A stretch of 64,000 nt of DNA, taken from Streptomyces sp. DH-12 (GTDB taxonomy: Bacteria; Actinomycetota; Actinomycetes; Streptomycetales; Streptomycetaceae). Positions 1 through 9,356 of the stretch are shown here, piece after piece. The notes under the pieces were generated by a model. That model saw only the letters and a list, made by a program, of their open reading frames with translations, was not told where the DNA came from and ran no database searches. Both the position numbers and the translations under genes were made by a program. Position 1 is the first letter of the stretch. Each line of letters starts with the position of its first letter. The stretch is from assembly GCF_002899455.1 (NCBI RefSeq), contig NZ_PPFB01000001.1, positions 3,192,501-3,256,500 on the forward strand, written 5' to 3'.

Positions 1-685
1 CGACGGCCTGCATGGTGGTGAGCGGCGAGGTGCGGCGGAACGGCGAGACGCCCTCCACCGCCGTGTACAGGGTCGCGCCGAGCGCCCACAGGTCGGACGC
101 GGGGCCGGGGTCGTGGCCGCGGACCCGCTCGGGCGCCAGGTAGTCGACGGACCCGACGACCTCGCCGGTGCGGGTGATGGCCGCGTCGCCGTCTATCTGC
201 GCGATGCCGAAGTCGGTGAGCAGCACCCGGCCGTCCCGGCCGAGCAGCACGTTGCCGGGCTTGACGTCGCGGTGCAGGACGCCGGCGGCGTGCGCGGCGC
301 GCAGGGCACGCAGCACCCACAGGCCGACGCGGGCGGCCTCACGGGGCTCGACCCGCTCCTGCTCCTTCACCATGTCGGCCAGCGAGCGGCCCTCGACCAG
401 CTCCATGACGATCCACGGCCGGCCGTCGTGCTCCAGCACGTCGTGCACGGTGACGACGGCCGAGTGGTTGATCCGCGCGGCGGCCCGCGCCTCCGCTCGG
501 GTGCGTGCCAGCAGGGTGGCCTGTTCGCTGTCGGAGACGTAGAGCGCGGCGGTCAGTTCCTTGATGGCGACGGAACGGTGCAGCACCTCGTCGTGTGCGC
601 GCCACACCCGGCCCATGCCACCGCTCCCGATGGATTCGCCGAGTCGGTAGCGGCCCGCGACGAGCGAGCCCTGCATCTGATTCAC
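1..685 (-). CDS. Serine/threonine protein kinase, N-terminal part (runs off the window)
   Basis: A Hanks-type (PknB-like) kinase domain; only the first 228 residues lie in the window and the C-terminal part is missing. With the GTG at 685 as residue 1, the glycine-rich loop (GSGGMG) lies near residues 20-25, the ATP-binding lysine is K42 in VAIKEL, the catalytic loop reads HRDVKPGNVL (D140), and DFG begins at D158, followed by the APE-like APER. All catalytic residues are present, so it should be active. GTG 685 is preferred because GGGG lies just upstream; ATG 676 would leave it 13 nt away. It heads a run of three reverse-strand kinase-like genes. Substrates cannot be told from sequence. Confidence 0.9.
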   Translation of the reverse strand, partial: MNQMQGSLVAGRYRLGESIGSGGMGRVWRAHDEVLHRSVAIKELTAALYVSDSEQATLLARTRAEARAAARINHSAVVTVHDVLEHDGRPWIVMELVEGRSLADMVKEQERVEPREAARVGLWVLRALRAAHAAGVLHRDVKPGNVLLGRDGRVLLTDFGIAQIDGDAAITRTGEVVGSVDYLAPERVRGHDPGPASDLWALGATLYTAVEGVSPFRRTSPLTTMQAV

Positions 686-823
686 GTTGCCCCGCAATGG
701 TCTTGACAGGGCCAGGGTAGGTACCCCGGCCCGTGCTGGGAACCGAGGGGGCGCCAAGGAGACCGCACTGTGATGGTTTGCCGCGCCCCCGTCCCGCGCC
801 GCCCCTCATGGTTCCGTCCGTGG

Positions 824-3304
824 TCAGCCGGTGTGCCGGTACGTCGCGGCCGCCTGCTCGTAGATCCGTGTCACCTCGTCCCGTTCGCCGTCCGGGCCGC
901 GCACCTGCAGCACGTGGTAGCGGCCGTCGATCAGCGCGGCGAGGTTGCGCACGTACAGCTCGCCCCGGTCGCCGGTCCAGGTGAACTGCCCCTCGGCCAT
1001 GACCCGTCCGCCCACCTCGATGGTCTTCAGACCGGTGGAGGTGGCCCAGCTGGAGTCGCGGTACGGCTGCAGCTCGCGCTCGGCGTCCCGCTGGTAGGCC
1101 ATGGGGTCGCTGCCGAACTGCCGGGCGCTGTCCCGGCCCGGCACCACGATGAGTTCGAAGCCGCCCTTGGAGTACACGACCTGGCCGCTGCCGTTCTTCC
1201 CGGTGCGCTGCCAGCCCTCGGCGACGGCGACCTGGAAGCCCTCGGGGTCCTTGCGCAGGGTGAAGCCGTCGGCGACCTCGGGTCCGGTGGTCCGGGTCTC
1301 GTCCGAGCCGGCCGACTCCTCGGAGCTGCTGCGCGGACTGCCGCCCCCGCTCGGGGAGTTGTTGCTGTCCGGGCGGCCGGCGTCGTCCGAGGGGCCCGGC
1401 GCGGCGCCACCCGTGGTCCCGGTGCGCTCGGCGGCGGGCGCTCCGGTGGTCTCCTCGCCGGTCTTCGGCAGGAACAGCACCGCGTACGCGATCGCCGCCG
1501 CCATGGCGAGCAGCACCAGCAGGAGCAGGGTGCGGCCGAGGCGCCGCGGCGAACCGCCGCGCGGCGCGGCCTTCTTGTGCCGCCCGTGGCGGGCGGGCAG
1601 CCCGGCGCGCCGCTTGCGCACGAGTTCGCCCCGGCGCCGTACGACCGGCAGACGCCCCACGTCGACCGGCGGGGCCGTTATGACGTTCAGACCCGCCTCC
1701 GGCTCGGGCGCGGACCGCACCAGCGACCGCAGCCAACCGCGCAGTTCCTCGAAGTCGGGCCGCTCGGTGGGGTCCTGGCGCAGCAGCGACTCCACGACCG
1801 GACGCAGCGGGCCGCACTCCTCGGCGAAGGCGGGCGGCTCGGCGCAGACCATCTGCACCAGCTCGGCCGTCGACTCCTCGGGGTAGGGGGCGTGCCCCTG
1901 CACGGCGCGGAACAGCAGCGCGCCCAGCGCCCACAGGTCGGTGGCGGGTCCGATGGGCGCGGCGAGCTGCCAGTTCTCGTGCACGGGGCCGGCCTGCTCG
2001 GGTGCCCAGCGCTCGGTGACGGGCCCGACGACGGCCATCCGCGCCTGCCGGGCCCGCTCGGCGGCCAGCGCGGTGGCGGGGCCCCGGCGGGCGGGGGCGT
2101 GTGCGGCGGGCTCGTCCCAGCGGCCGGCGGGGGCGGCGGGCGCCCCGGACGGACCTGCGGACGCGGCGGACCCGGTGGAGGCGGGGCCCGGTACGGCCGG
2201 GGCGCCGCTCGCCTGCGCGCCGATCCGGGGTGCGGCCCCGTGCCAGCCGGGGGCGGCCACCCCGTACGGGTCGGCTATCTGTCCCGGGGGCGTCGGCCGC
2301 TGCTGCTCGCCGCCCTCCTCGGGGGCGGGCCGCGCGCCGGGCAGCGCGGCGCGGGAGCCCTGCTGGGCCTCCTGCACACGGGCCGCGGCCCGGGCGCCCG
2401 CGCGGTACGCGGCGATGGCCCCGGCCCGCGCCGCCCGTACGTCGCCCGCGCTGTCCAGGGTGCGGGGCGCCACCACGGGCGAGAGGCCGCCGGGCGCGCC
2501 GGCCTGACCGCCCGGCAGCCGTCCGGCCCGCGCCTCGATGGCCGCGCGGCGTGCCGCGTCCGGGTCGGCGGCGGACCCGGGCGGCCAGGCCGGTCCGCGT
2601 CCGCCGTCCGGGCCGGCCCCCGGACCGAGCGCCTCGAGCGCCACGCCCCGCTCCGGCCCCTCCCCCTCGTCGGCGGGCGGCACCGGGTCGTAGCCGCACA
2701 GCGCCTCCTCGGCGGCGCCCACGGCCAGCCCGGTGAGCATCACCCGGCCGTCGTCGCAGACCAGCACCGTGCGCGCGGTGACGTTGCGGTGCACCCAGCC
2801 GTGGGAGTGCAGCACGCGCAGGGCCGTGAGCACGTCGGAGGCGACCTCGGCGGCCCGGTACGGCGACAGCGGCTTCTCGGCGAGCAGCGCGGCCAGCGGG
2901 CGGGCGGCGACGTACTCGCTGACGATCCACAGCGAACCGCCCTCCGCGAACACGTCGAAGACCTGGTCCAGGCGCGGATGGTCGGGCAGGGCCGCCGCGG
3001 CCTGCGCGGCCTCCACGGCGCGCCGCACGACCGGGTCGGCGGGCCGGCGCACCGCCCCGCGGCCGCCGCCGGACACGCCCCCGCCGCGCCGCGCGGCGCC
3101 GTCCCGGGCGGTGAAGCCCTCGGGCAGCCCCTCGGCGTCCAGCACCTCGGCCTCGACGACCTCCGGCAGCGGCACCTGCCGGACCAGGACCTCCTGGCCG
3201 CTGTAGGTGTCGAAGGCCGGGCTCTCGGTCAGCTCGTACTCGTCGGAGGGGGGCAGGGGCAGGCGGTAGCGGTCGGCGAGGACCCGTCCCGCGTAGTCGT
3301 CCAC
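824..3304 (-). CDS. Membrane-anchored pseudokinase with long low-complexity insertion
   Basis: An 826-residue protein with a kinase-like fold but degraded catalytic motifs. The HRD loop reads HRN (172-174) and continues VTARTVL instead of xKxxNV; the DFG position reads TGL (191-193); no glycine-rich loop is seen and the VAIK position reads VLVRQV. After the degraded DFG, about 230 residues rich in Ala, Pro and Gly (about 211-445) separate it from the alphaF-like segment TDLWALGALLF (455-465). A transmembrane helix (about 590-612, LLLLVLLAMAAAIAYAVLF) follows, then a Ser/Gly/Thr-rich linker and an extracytoplasmic domain of about 150 residues. GTG 3304 has a GGGGGAGG site. It is probably a sensor or scaffold rather than an enzyme. 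That is inference from the missing residues. Confidence 0.85.
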   Translation of the reverse strand: MDDYAGRVLADRYRLPLPPSDEYELTESPAFDTYSGQEVLVRQVPLPEVVEAEVLDAEGLPEGFTARDGAARRGGGVSGGGRGAVRRPADPVVRRAVEAAQAAAALPDHPRLDQVFDVFAEGGSLWIVSEYVAARPLAALLAEKPLSPYRAAEVASDVLTALRVLHSHGWVHRNVTARTVLVCDDGRVMLTGLAVGAAEEALCGYDPVPPADEGEGPERGVALEALGPGAGPDGGRGPAWPPGSAADPDAARRAAIEARAGRLPGGQAGAPGGLSPVVAPRTLDSAGDVRAARAGAIAAYRAGARAAARVQEAQQGSRAALPGARPAPEEGGEQQRPTPPGQIADPYGVAAPGWHGAAPRIGAQASGAPAVPGPASTGSAASAGPSGAPAAPAGRWDEPAAHAPARRGPATALAAERARQARMAVVGPVTERWAPEQAGPVHENWQLAAPIGPATDLWALGALLFRAVQGHAPYPEESTAELVQMVCAEPPAFAEECGPLRPVVESLLRQDPTERPDFEELRGWLRSLVRSAPEPEAGLNVITAPPVDVGRLPVVRRRGELVRKRRAGLPARHGRHKKAAPRGGSPRRLGRTLLLLVLLAMAAAIAYAVLFLPKTGEETTGAPAAERTGTTGGAAPGPSDDAGRPDSNNSPSGGGSPRSSSEESAGSDETRTTGPEVADGFTLRKDPEGFQVAVAEGWQRTGKNGSGQVVYSKGGFELIVVPGRDSARQFGSDPMAYQRDAERELQPYRDSSWATSTGLKTIEVGGRVMAEGQFTWTGDRGELYVRNLAALIDGRYHVLQVRGPDGERDEVTRIYEQAAATYRHTG

Positions 3305-3457
3305 GTTGCCTCCCCCGGCACTACGGTCGGTCAGTTCCGTTCTTGGGACGGCCCGTTCCCGTTCCGTACGGTCCGCAACCACTCACGATACGTGCCGGAG
3401 GCAACCCGCCGAGCGGGGATGCCACATCTGGATCCCCGATCCGCGGGCCGGGCATGA

Positions 3458-5452
3458 TCAGGACTTGGGGCGGAACGTCTGCGTCAGCGTGCGCCACGTG
3501 TTCCTGCGCTGCTCGCCGTCCCACGCGTCGGCCCGCGCCGTGTACATCAGCCCGTAGCCCAGGCCGTCGTTGACGACGGTGCCCCGGTCCACGGACCGGT
3601 AGGTGACGCCGCCGTCGACGTAGGTGAACTCCCAGTCGGCCGTCTTCCAGCCGCGGTACTCCACCGCCACGATCCGTATCCGCTTGTACTGGGAGCGCAC
3701 CATGAAACGCTCCTGGTTCTTCCAGTCGGCGACCGGGTCGTCCTTGGGCGTGGTGGTCCAGCCGATGAGCAGCTTCTGCCCGTCCGGCCCCGTGAACCGG
3801 TCACCGGCGTCGTCCGACGACCGGTACTTCCACCCCGCGGGCAGGCCGATCGAGTACCCCTGCTTCCCCCGGTACGTCGTGTGGTCCTCGGTCTTCCCGG
3901 CGGCCCCGTCGCCGTCGTCCTGCGAGCCGCCCGGGGCGTCGTCACCGGCGCCCGCGCCCGCTCCGGTGGAGTCCGGGGAGGCTTCCGCGCTCGCGCCCTC
4001 CCCGGCGGACGCGGTGGCGGAGCCGTCGGTGCGGGTGCCGCCCTCGTCGTCCGTCCTGGTCTCGGCGCTGGGGGTGCTCCCCGCCGCGGTCCGGTCGCCG
4101 CTGCCGCCCCGGGCGCCGTCGCCGCTCCCGTCGTCGCCGCCGAGGGTGAGGGCCAGCACCGTGCCGAGCACGGCGAGCACCACGACCAGCGCGATGACGA
4201 CCAGCGTCCGGCGCGGCACCACGTCGGTGATCGAGGCGCGCGGCGCGGGCCGGGCGGGGAGGTCCGGCGGCGTCATCACGGGCCAGCCCGAACTGCGGCC
4301 GCCGGTGGCCGCGTCGGCCGTTCCGGCGGCGGGGCTCGCGGTGGTCGCGGTCCGCGCGGCGGCCGGGGTGCGGGTCGCCGCGCCGGACGCCGGAGCGGCC
4401 GTGACGTCACCGGACTTGGTGCGGGCGGCGCCGGCCGCGCCGGCGGCCACGGCGGCCTTGCGGACGGAGCGCAGCGCGCCGCGCAGCTTCTCCGCGGCCT
4501 CCTCGCCCCGCTTGGCGCCGGTGTCCCGCGTGCCGGGCTGCTCGGGCAGCGGCACGACCCGGGTGGCGTCCGCCGGCTGTCCGTCGGCGTCCGCGGTGTC
4601 GGGGGCGTTGATGACGGCGGTCAGCATGGCCCGCGCGGCGCGGTCGTCGAGCCGCTGCGCGGGGTCCTTGTTGAGCAGCCCGTGGATGACGTCCCGCAGG
4701 GGGCCTGCGCTCTTCGGCTCCTCCAGCGGCTCGGTCATCACCGCGGTGAGCGTCGCGATCGCGGAACCCTTGTCGTACGGCGGGGTGCCCTCGACCGCCG
4801 CGTACAGCAGGCCGCCGAGCGACCACAGGTCGGCCGCCGGTCCGGGCTTGTGCCCGCGGGCGCGCTCCGGGGAGATGTAGGAGGGGGCGCCGACGAGCAT
4901 GCCGGTCGAGGTGATGGAGGGATCGCCCTCGACCTGGGCGATGCCGAAGTCGGTGAGGACGACCCGGCCGTCGTCGGCGATCAGCACGTTGGACGGCTTC
5001 ACGTCACGGTGCAGGATGCCCTCACGGTGCGCGGACCGCAGGACGTCGAGGACGGCGAGCCCGACCTCGGCGGCGCGGCGCGGCTTCAGCGTGCCGTCCT
5101 CCCGGATGACCTCGGCGAGCGACTTGCCCTCGACGAGCTCCATGACGATCCAGGGGCGGTCGTCCTCCTGGACCACGTCGAAGACCGTCACGGCGCTGGT
5201 GTTGCGGATCCGCGCGATCGCCTTGGCCTCGCGCAGCGTCCGGGTGATCAGCCGCCGCTTCTCCTCCTCGTCGATGTTCGACGGGAAGCGGAGCTCCTTG
5301 ACGGCGACCGTGCGGCCCAGGGTCTCGTCCTCGGCCCGCCACACCGTCCCCATGCCGCCGCGGCCGAGCACGTCTCCCAGCCGGTACCGCCCGGCGAGGA
5401 GACGTGCGCTCTTGTCCTGACGGGATGTCCCCGCCCGCTCCGCCTCCGACAT
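3458..5452 (-). CDS. Transmembrane serine/threonine protein kinase
   Basis: A 664-residue Hanks-type kinase. The kinase domain covers residues 23-285: GRGGMG loop (30-35), ATP-binding K52, HRDVKPSN with D150, DFG with D168, and SPER. A linker rich in Ala and Thr follows, then one transmembrane helix near residue 410 (LVVIALVVVLAVLGTVLAL), a Gly/Asp/Ser-rich stretch and a C-terminal outer domain of about 150 residues. That outer domain resembles the tail of the neighbouring pseudokinase (both carry a GFQVAV- or GYSIGLPAGW-type segment followed by RYR/YRSVD-like strands). It lacks PASTA repeats. ATG 5452 is chosen for its GAGGGGAC site; an ATG 12 nt upstream is possible. Active kinase, signal unknown. 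Confidence 0.9.
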   Translation of the reverse strand: MSEAERAGTSRQDKSARLLAGRYRLGDVLGRGGMGTVWRAEDETLGRTVAVKELRFPSNIDEEEKRRLITRTLREAKAIARIRNTSAVTVFDVVQEDDRPWIVMELVEGKSLAEVIREDGTLKPRRAAEVGLAVLDVLRSAHREGILHRDVKPSNVLIADDGRVVLTDFGIAQVEGDPSITSTGMLVGAPSYISPERARGHKPGPAADLWSLGGLLYAAVEGTPPYDKGSAIATLTAVMTEPLEEPKSAGPLRDVIHGLLNKDPAQRLDDRAARAMLTAVINAPDTADADGQPADATRVVPLPEQPGTRDTGAKRGEEAAEKLRGALRSVRKAAVAAGAAGAARTKSGDVTAAPASGAATRTPAAARTATTASPAAGTADAATGGRSSGWPVMTPPDLPARPAPRASITDVVPRRTLVVIALVVVLAVLGTVLALTLGGDDGSGDGARGGSGDRTAAGSTPSAETRTDDEGGTRTDGSATASAGEGASAEASPDSTGAGAGAGDDAPGGSQDDGDGAAGKTEDHTTYRGKQGYSIGLPAGWKYRSSDDAGDRFTGPDGQKLLIGWTTTPKDDPVADWKNQERFMVRSQYKRIRIVAVEYRGWKTADWEFTYVDGGVTYRSVDRGTVVNDGLGYGLMYTARADAWDGEQRRNTWRTLTQTFRPKS

Positions 5453-5529
5453 GCGTCCCCTCATGCAACCCGCCCTGACAGAGCCTTCATTGTCCCTCAC
5501 GCGACAAGTGCCTGGCGCCCAGGGTGCCT

Positions 5530-5561
5530 CTGTCCGCCCATCGGACACGGCGGGCGGACAG
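5530..5561. promoter_or_regulatory. 10-bp inverted repeat upstream of the kinase gene
   Basis: CTGTCCGCCC at 5530-5539 is mirrored by GGGCGGACAG at 5552-5561 with a 12-nt spacer. It lies about 80-110 nt upstream of the kinase start at 5452, inside the 349-bp gap to glpD (5453-5801). It may be an operator or a leader hairpin. A second short repeat, GGAACG/CGTTCC at 5567-5581, lies beside it. I see no gene in this gap. Confidence 0.4.
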
Positions 5562-5801
5562 GCGGGGGAACGAAGCGTTCCTCCACCTTGCCGGACGGGT
5601 CCCGACATAGGGGGAACCCGAAGCGCACCGTTTCGGTCACGCTTGGGCCATCCTGACACACCGTCGCCCGGGTCGGCGGGCGTGCGGGGAGGCGGAACGC
5701 CCGGTCGGCGCCGGTCCCGAACCGGCCGCGCACCTGGCCGGGTTCCGCCCTCGCGCGCCGGGGAGCGACCCCGCGGCCCGTGGGGAACGCCGCCGGCCGG
5801 T

Positions 5802-7508
5802 CTACAGCGGCACGATGTCGGGAGCCCCCAGCCGGGCCGCGTCCGCGGTCAGGTCGTCGGGCTGCCGCTGCGACTCCCGCTCGGCCTCCACCCGCTTCTC
5901 GTAGTGCCGCACCTCGCGGTCGGTCTGGTCGGCGTCCCAGCCCAGCACGGGCGCCATCAGCCCGGCGGCCTCGCGCGCGCTGCGCGTGCCCCGGTCGAAC
6001 GTCTCGATGGATATGCGGGTGCGCCGGGTCAGCACGTCCTCCAGGTGCCGCGCGCCCTCGTGCGAGGCGGCGTAGACGACTTCGGCGCGCAGGTAGTCGT
6101 CGGCGGCCCGCAGCGGCTCGCCCAGGGAGGGGTCGGAGGCGATGAGGTCCAGCACCTCCTCGGCGAGCGCCCCGTACCGCTGGAGCAGGTGCTCCACCCG
6201 GACCAGGTGCAGACCGGTGCGGGCCGCGGTGCGCGCGCGGCCGTTCCACAGCGCGTGGTAGCCCTCGGCGCCCACCAGCGGCGTGTCCTCGGTGACGCAG
6301 TCCGCCACGCGCATGTCGAGTCCGTGCACCGCGGCGTCCACGGCGTCCTTCGCCATCACCCGGTACGTCGTGTACTTGCCGCCCGCCACCACGACCAGGC
6401 CGGGGACGGGGTGGGCGACCGTGTGCTCGCGGGACAGCTTGCTCGTGGCGTCCGACTCCCCGGCGAGCAGCGGGCGCAGCCCCGCGTAGACCCCTTCGAC
6501 GTCGTCCCGGGTGAGCGGCACCGCGAGGACGGAGTTGACGTGCTCCAGCAGGTAGTCGATGTCCGCGCTGGACGCGGCCGGGTGCGCCTTGTCGAGGTCC
6601 CAGTCGGTGTCGGTGGTGCCGACGATCCAGTGCCGGCCCCAGGGGATGACGAACAGCACGGACTTCTCGGTGCGCAGGATGAGCCCGGTGGTGGAGTGGA
6701 TGCGGTCCTTGGGCACGACCAGGTGGATGCCCTTGGAGGCGCGCACGTGGAACCGTCCGCGCTCGCCGACCATCGCCTGGGTGTCGTCGGTCCACACCCC
6801 GGTGGCGTTGACCACCTGCTTGGCGCGGATCTCGTACTCGCCGCCGCCCTCCACGTCCTGCACCCGGGCGCCGACGACCCGCTCGCCCTCGCGCAGGAAG
6901 CCGGTCACGCGGGCGCCGTTGGCGGTCATGGCGCCGTACGCCGCGGCCGTGCGCACGAGGGTGAGCACGAAGCGGGCGTCGTCCATCTGGGCGTCGTAGT
7001 ACTGCAGGGCGCCGACCAGCGCGTCCTTCTTCAGACAGGGGGCGACGCGCAGGGCGTGACGCCGGCTCAGGTGGCGGTGCGCGGGGAGGCCCCGGCCATG
7101 GCCGTGGGTCATCGCCATGGTGTCGTAGAGCGCCACGCCCGCCCCCGCGTAGAGCCGCTCCCAGCCCCGGTGCTGCAACGGGTAGAGGAACGGCACCGGG
7201 CGCACGAGGTGCGGGGCGAGCTTCTCCAGCAGCAGGCCGCGCTCCTTCAACGCCTCCCGGACGAGGGCGAAGTCCAGCATCTCGAGATAGCGCAGGCCGC
7301 CGTGGATCAGCTTGCTGGAGCGGCTGGAGGTGCCCGACGCCCAGTCACGCGCCTCGACCAGTCCCGTGGACAGGCCGCGCGTCACCGCGTCGAGCGCCGT
7401 GCCCGCGCCGACCACGCCGCCGCCCACCACCAGCACGTCCAGCTCGCGCTCCGCCATGGACGCCAGTGATCCGGCGCGCTGCGCCGGCCCCAGTGTCGCT
7501 GTCCTCAC
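5802..7508 (-). CDS. glpD: Aerobic glycerol-3-phosphate dehydrogenase
   Basis: FAD-dependent enzyme that oxidises sn-glycerol 3-phosphate to dihydroxyacetone phosphate and passes electrons to the membrane quinone pool. The 568 residues fit the family. The dinucleotide-binding motif VVGGGVVGAG is at 27-36, followed by the family-specific SSRSSKLIHGGLRYLE and later GGKYTTYRVMA. The C-terminal DAO_C-type helical domain is present. GTG 7508 has a GGGAGG site 6 nt upstream; an ATG at residue 18 is an alternative. No glpF or glpK lies beside it, so it appears to be a stand-alone paralogue. It is transcribed away from the divergent dehydrogenase-like gene. Confidence 0.95.
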   Translation of the reverse strand: MRTATLGPAQRAGSLASMAERELDVLVVGGGVVGAGTALDAVTRGLSTGLVEARDWASGTSSRSSKLIHGGLRYLEMLDFALVREALKERGLLLEKLAPHLVRPVPFLYPLQHRGWERLYAGAGVALYDTMAMTHGHGRGLPAHRHLSRRHALRVAPCLKKDALVGALQYYDAQMDDARFVLTLVRTAAAYGAMTANGARVTGFLREGERVVGARVQDVEGGGEYEIRAKQVVNATGVWTDDTQAMVGERGRFHVRASKGIHLVVPKDRIHSTTGLILRTEKSVLFVIPWGRHWIVGTTDTDWDLDKAHPAASSADIDYLLEHVNSVLAVPLTRDDVEGVYAGLRPLLAGESDATSKLSREHTVAHPVPGLVVVAGGKYTTYRVMAKDAVDAAVHGLDMRVADCVTEDTPLVGAEGYHALWNGRARTAARTGLHLVRVEHLLQRYGALAEEVLDLIASDPSLGEPLRAADDYLRAEVVYAASHEGARHLEDVLTRRTRISIETFDRGTRSAREAAGLMAPVLGWDADQTDREVRHYEKRVEAERESQRQPDDLTADAARLGAPDIVPL

Positions 7509-7620
7509 CGCTGCCTCCCGCTCATCGGTCGCATCGGCCGCACCCGTCGGGCGAAGCCCGGTACCTCACCCTCATGCCCAGATTCTGACCGGGTTGTCCG
7601 ACTTCAGCCACACACCGCCT

Positions 7621-7662
7621 CAGGCTGTGGACGACCGCCGGGCCGCAGGCTGTGGACAACCG
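7621..7662. repeat. 25-bp direct repeat carrying two DnaA-box-like 9-mers
   Basis: The unit CAGGCTGTGGAC(G/A)ACCG occurs at 7621 and again at 7646. Each holds a DnaA-box-like 9-mer on the reverse strand: TCGTCCACA (7626-7634) and TTGTCCACA (7651-7659). The second equals the Streptomyces consensus. They lie in the 348-bp divergent gap between glpD and the dehydrogenase-like gene, which is otherwise empty apart from an AT-richer stretch (7740-7790) that probably holds the forward promoter. Confidence 0.5.
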
Positions 7663-7856
7663 CGCGGCCACGGGCTCGCGAACGGTCCCGCCGGAAACAC
7701 CGCGGGGCGACCGCGCGGAACGACTCACCGAAAACCAGCCCATCAATCCCGCATATCGGTCATATTTACTCCTAGTCTGACATTGCGCTCGCCTGTCCAG
7801 TTCACAGCGCTTGCGCCCCTGTCGCACTCCGGCTATTGGGAAGGACGGTCCACGCC

Positions 7857-9065
7857 ATGCCCGCAGATCTCGCCGTCATCGGACTCGGCCCGTTCGGACT
7901 GCCCCTGGCCCAGGCCGCCGTCGCCGCCGGCATCCCCACCGTGGGGTACCGGACCGGCCCCGAGCCCGGCTCCCTCAGCCCCGCCGAGCAGCGCCGCATG
8001 CTCGCGCAGGGCTTCCGGGTCACCACCAGCGCGGCCGAGCTCGGCCGGGTGCGCACCGCCGTGATCTGCGCCCCCACCCCGCCCGCGGCGGACGGCGGGC
8101 TCGACCTCGGCCAGGTCGAGGCGGCCGCCCGCACCCTCGCCGCGCAGCTCCGCCCGCACACCACGGTGATCCTGGAGTCCCCCGTGCCGCCCGGCACCAC
8201 GGAGGGCCCGCTGCTGCGCCTGCTGGAGTCCGGGTCGGGCCTGCGCGCGGGCCGCGACTTCCACCTCGCCCACTGCCCCAGCCGCGTCGACCCCGGCAGC
8301 CGCGACTTCACCCCCGCCAACACCCCGAAGGTCATCGGCGGCCTCACCCCCGCCTGCACCGAGTCGGCCGCGGCCTTCTACGGCCGCATCACCGACAAGG
8401 TGGTCCGCGCCCGCGGCCCGCGCGAGGCCGAGACGGTGCAGTTGCTGGAGACCAACTTCCGGCACGTCAACATCGCCCTGGTCAACGAGATGGCCGCGCT
8501 CTGCCACGACCTGGGCATCGACCTGTGGGACGTACTGCGCTGCGCGGAGACCAAGCCCTTCGGCTTCCTCGCCTTCCGCCCCGGCCCCGGCGTCGGCGGC
8601 CACACCGTCCCCCAGGACCTCACCGCGCACGCCGGCCGCACCCTGCGCATGGCGGAACTGGCACAGGAGGTCAACGGCCGCATGCCCCGCTACGTCGTGC
8701 AGCGGGCCGCCGCGCTGCTCAACGAGCACGGCAAGTCGGCGCGCGGCGCGCGCGTGCTGCTCCTCGGGGTCACCTACAAGGCCGACCTCGCCGACCTCCA
8801 GGGCAGTCCCGCGCAGGAGATCGCGGTCCGCCTGATGGAGCTGGGCGCCTCGGTCAGCTACCACGACCCGCACGTGCCGTCCTGGACCGTCCTGGACCGC
8901 CCCGTCCCCCGCGCGGACTCCCTCTACGAGGCCGCCGCCGACGCCGACCTCACGATCCTGCTCCAGCAGCACCGCACGTACGACCTCCAGGGCCTGTCGG
9001 TCAAGGCCCAGCTCTTCCTGGACACCCGGGGCGCGACCCCTGCGGGGGCGGCGCACCGGTTGTGA
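7857..9065 (+). CDS. UDP-glucose/GDP-mannose dehydrogenase-like protein, catalytic residues replaced
   Basis: 402 residues with the three domains of the UDP-sugar dehydrogenase family (closest in style to UDP-ManNAc dehydrogenases): N-terminal Rossmann motif (VIGLGPFGLPLA, 8-19), central NFRHVNIALVNE, and the C-terminal domain with LLGVTYKADLADLQGSPA. The usual active-site set is absent. The catalytic Lys and Asn of K-L-x-E-N are Q195 and T199, and the nucleophilic Cys of G-G-H-C is T250 (GVGGHTVPQD); D254 is kept. A four-electron oxidation is therefore unlikely. ATG 7857 follows AAGGACGG; a TTG at 7836 is less likely. The gene is alone on its strand here. It may bind nucleotide sugar without oxidising it, which is inference. 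Confidence 0.88.
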   Translation: MPADLAVIGLGPFGLPLAQAAVAAGIPTVGYRTGPEPGSLSPAEQRRMLAQGFRVTTSAAELGRVRTAVICAPTPPAADGGLDLGQVEAAARTLAAQLRPHTTVILESPVPPGTTEGPLLRLLESGSGLRAGRDFHLAHCPSRVDPGSRDFTPANTPKVIGGLTPACTESAAAFYGRITDKVVRARGPREAETVQLLETNFRHVNIALVNEMAALCHDLGIDLWDVLRCAETKPFGFLAFRPGPGVGGHTVPQDLTAHAGRTLRMAELAQEVNGRMPRYVVQRAAALLNEHGKSARGARVLLLGVTYKADLADLQGSPAQEIAVRLMELGASVSYHDPHVPSWTVLDRPVPRADSLYEAAADADLTILLQQHRTYDLQGLSVKAQLFLDTRGATPAGAAHRL

Positions 9066-9356
9066 GAGGGGCGCGCGGCGGGCCTCCGTGTCACCGGTAC
9101 TGCTGGTGGGCGAGACGCCGCACGAGTGCGGCGGACACAGGTGGAGCCCACCGCAGAGGGCACTGCGGCAGGCTCCGGGATGGTTCACGGGTGTCCGCCC
9201 CTACGTCGTCTGGGGCGGCCGCTGACCATCCGAACAGCCGCAAGATCCACCTCCTCCGGCACTTCACCGTCCGCCTCGGCCGGGTCCGCCGGCGCGGACG
9301 AGGTCCCGGCGCGACCGCGCGCTCCCGGGCACCGCGTGCGCCCACCGGACACGCGA

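Noticed and set aside
770..3457. Long open frame of 895 codons on the forward strand opposite the pseudokinase
   Set aside because: Antisense shadow caused by high GC: no family signature, and the opposite strand has a ribosome site, TM helix and kinase fold.
7626..7659. Origin of replication
   Set aside because: Only two DnaA-like boxes and no dnaA-dnaN-gyrB genes; too few for oriC.
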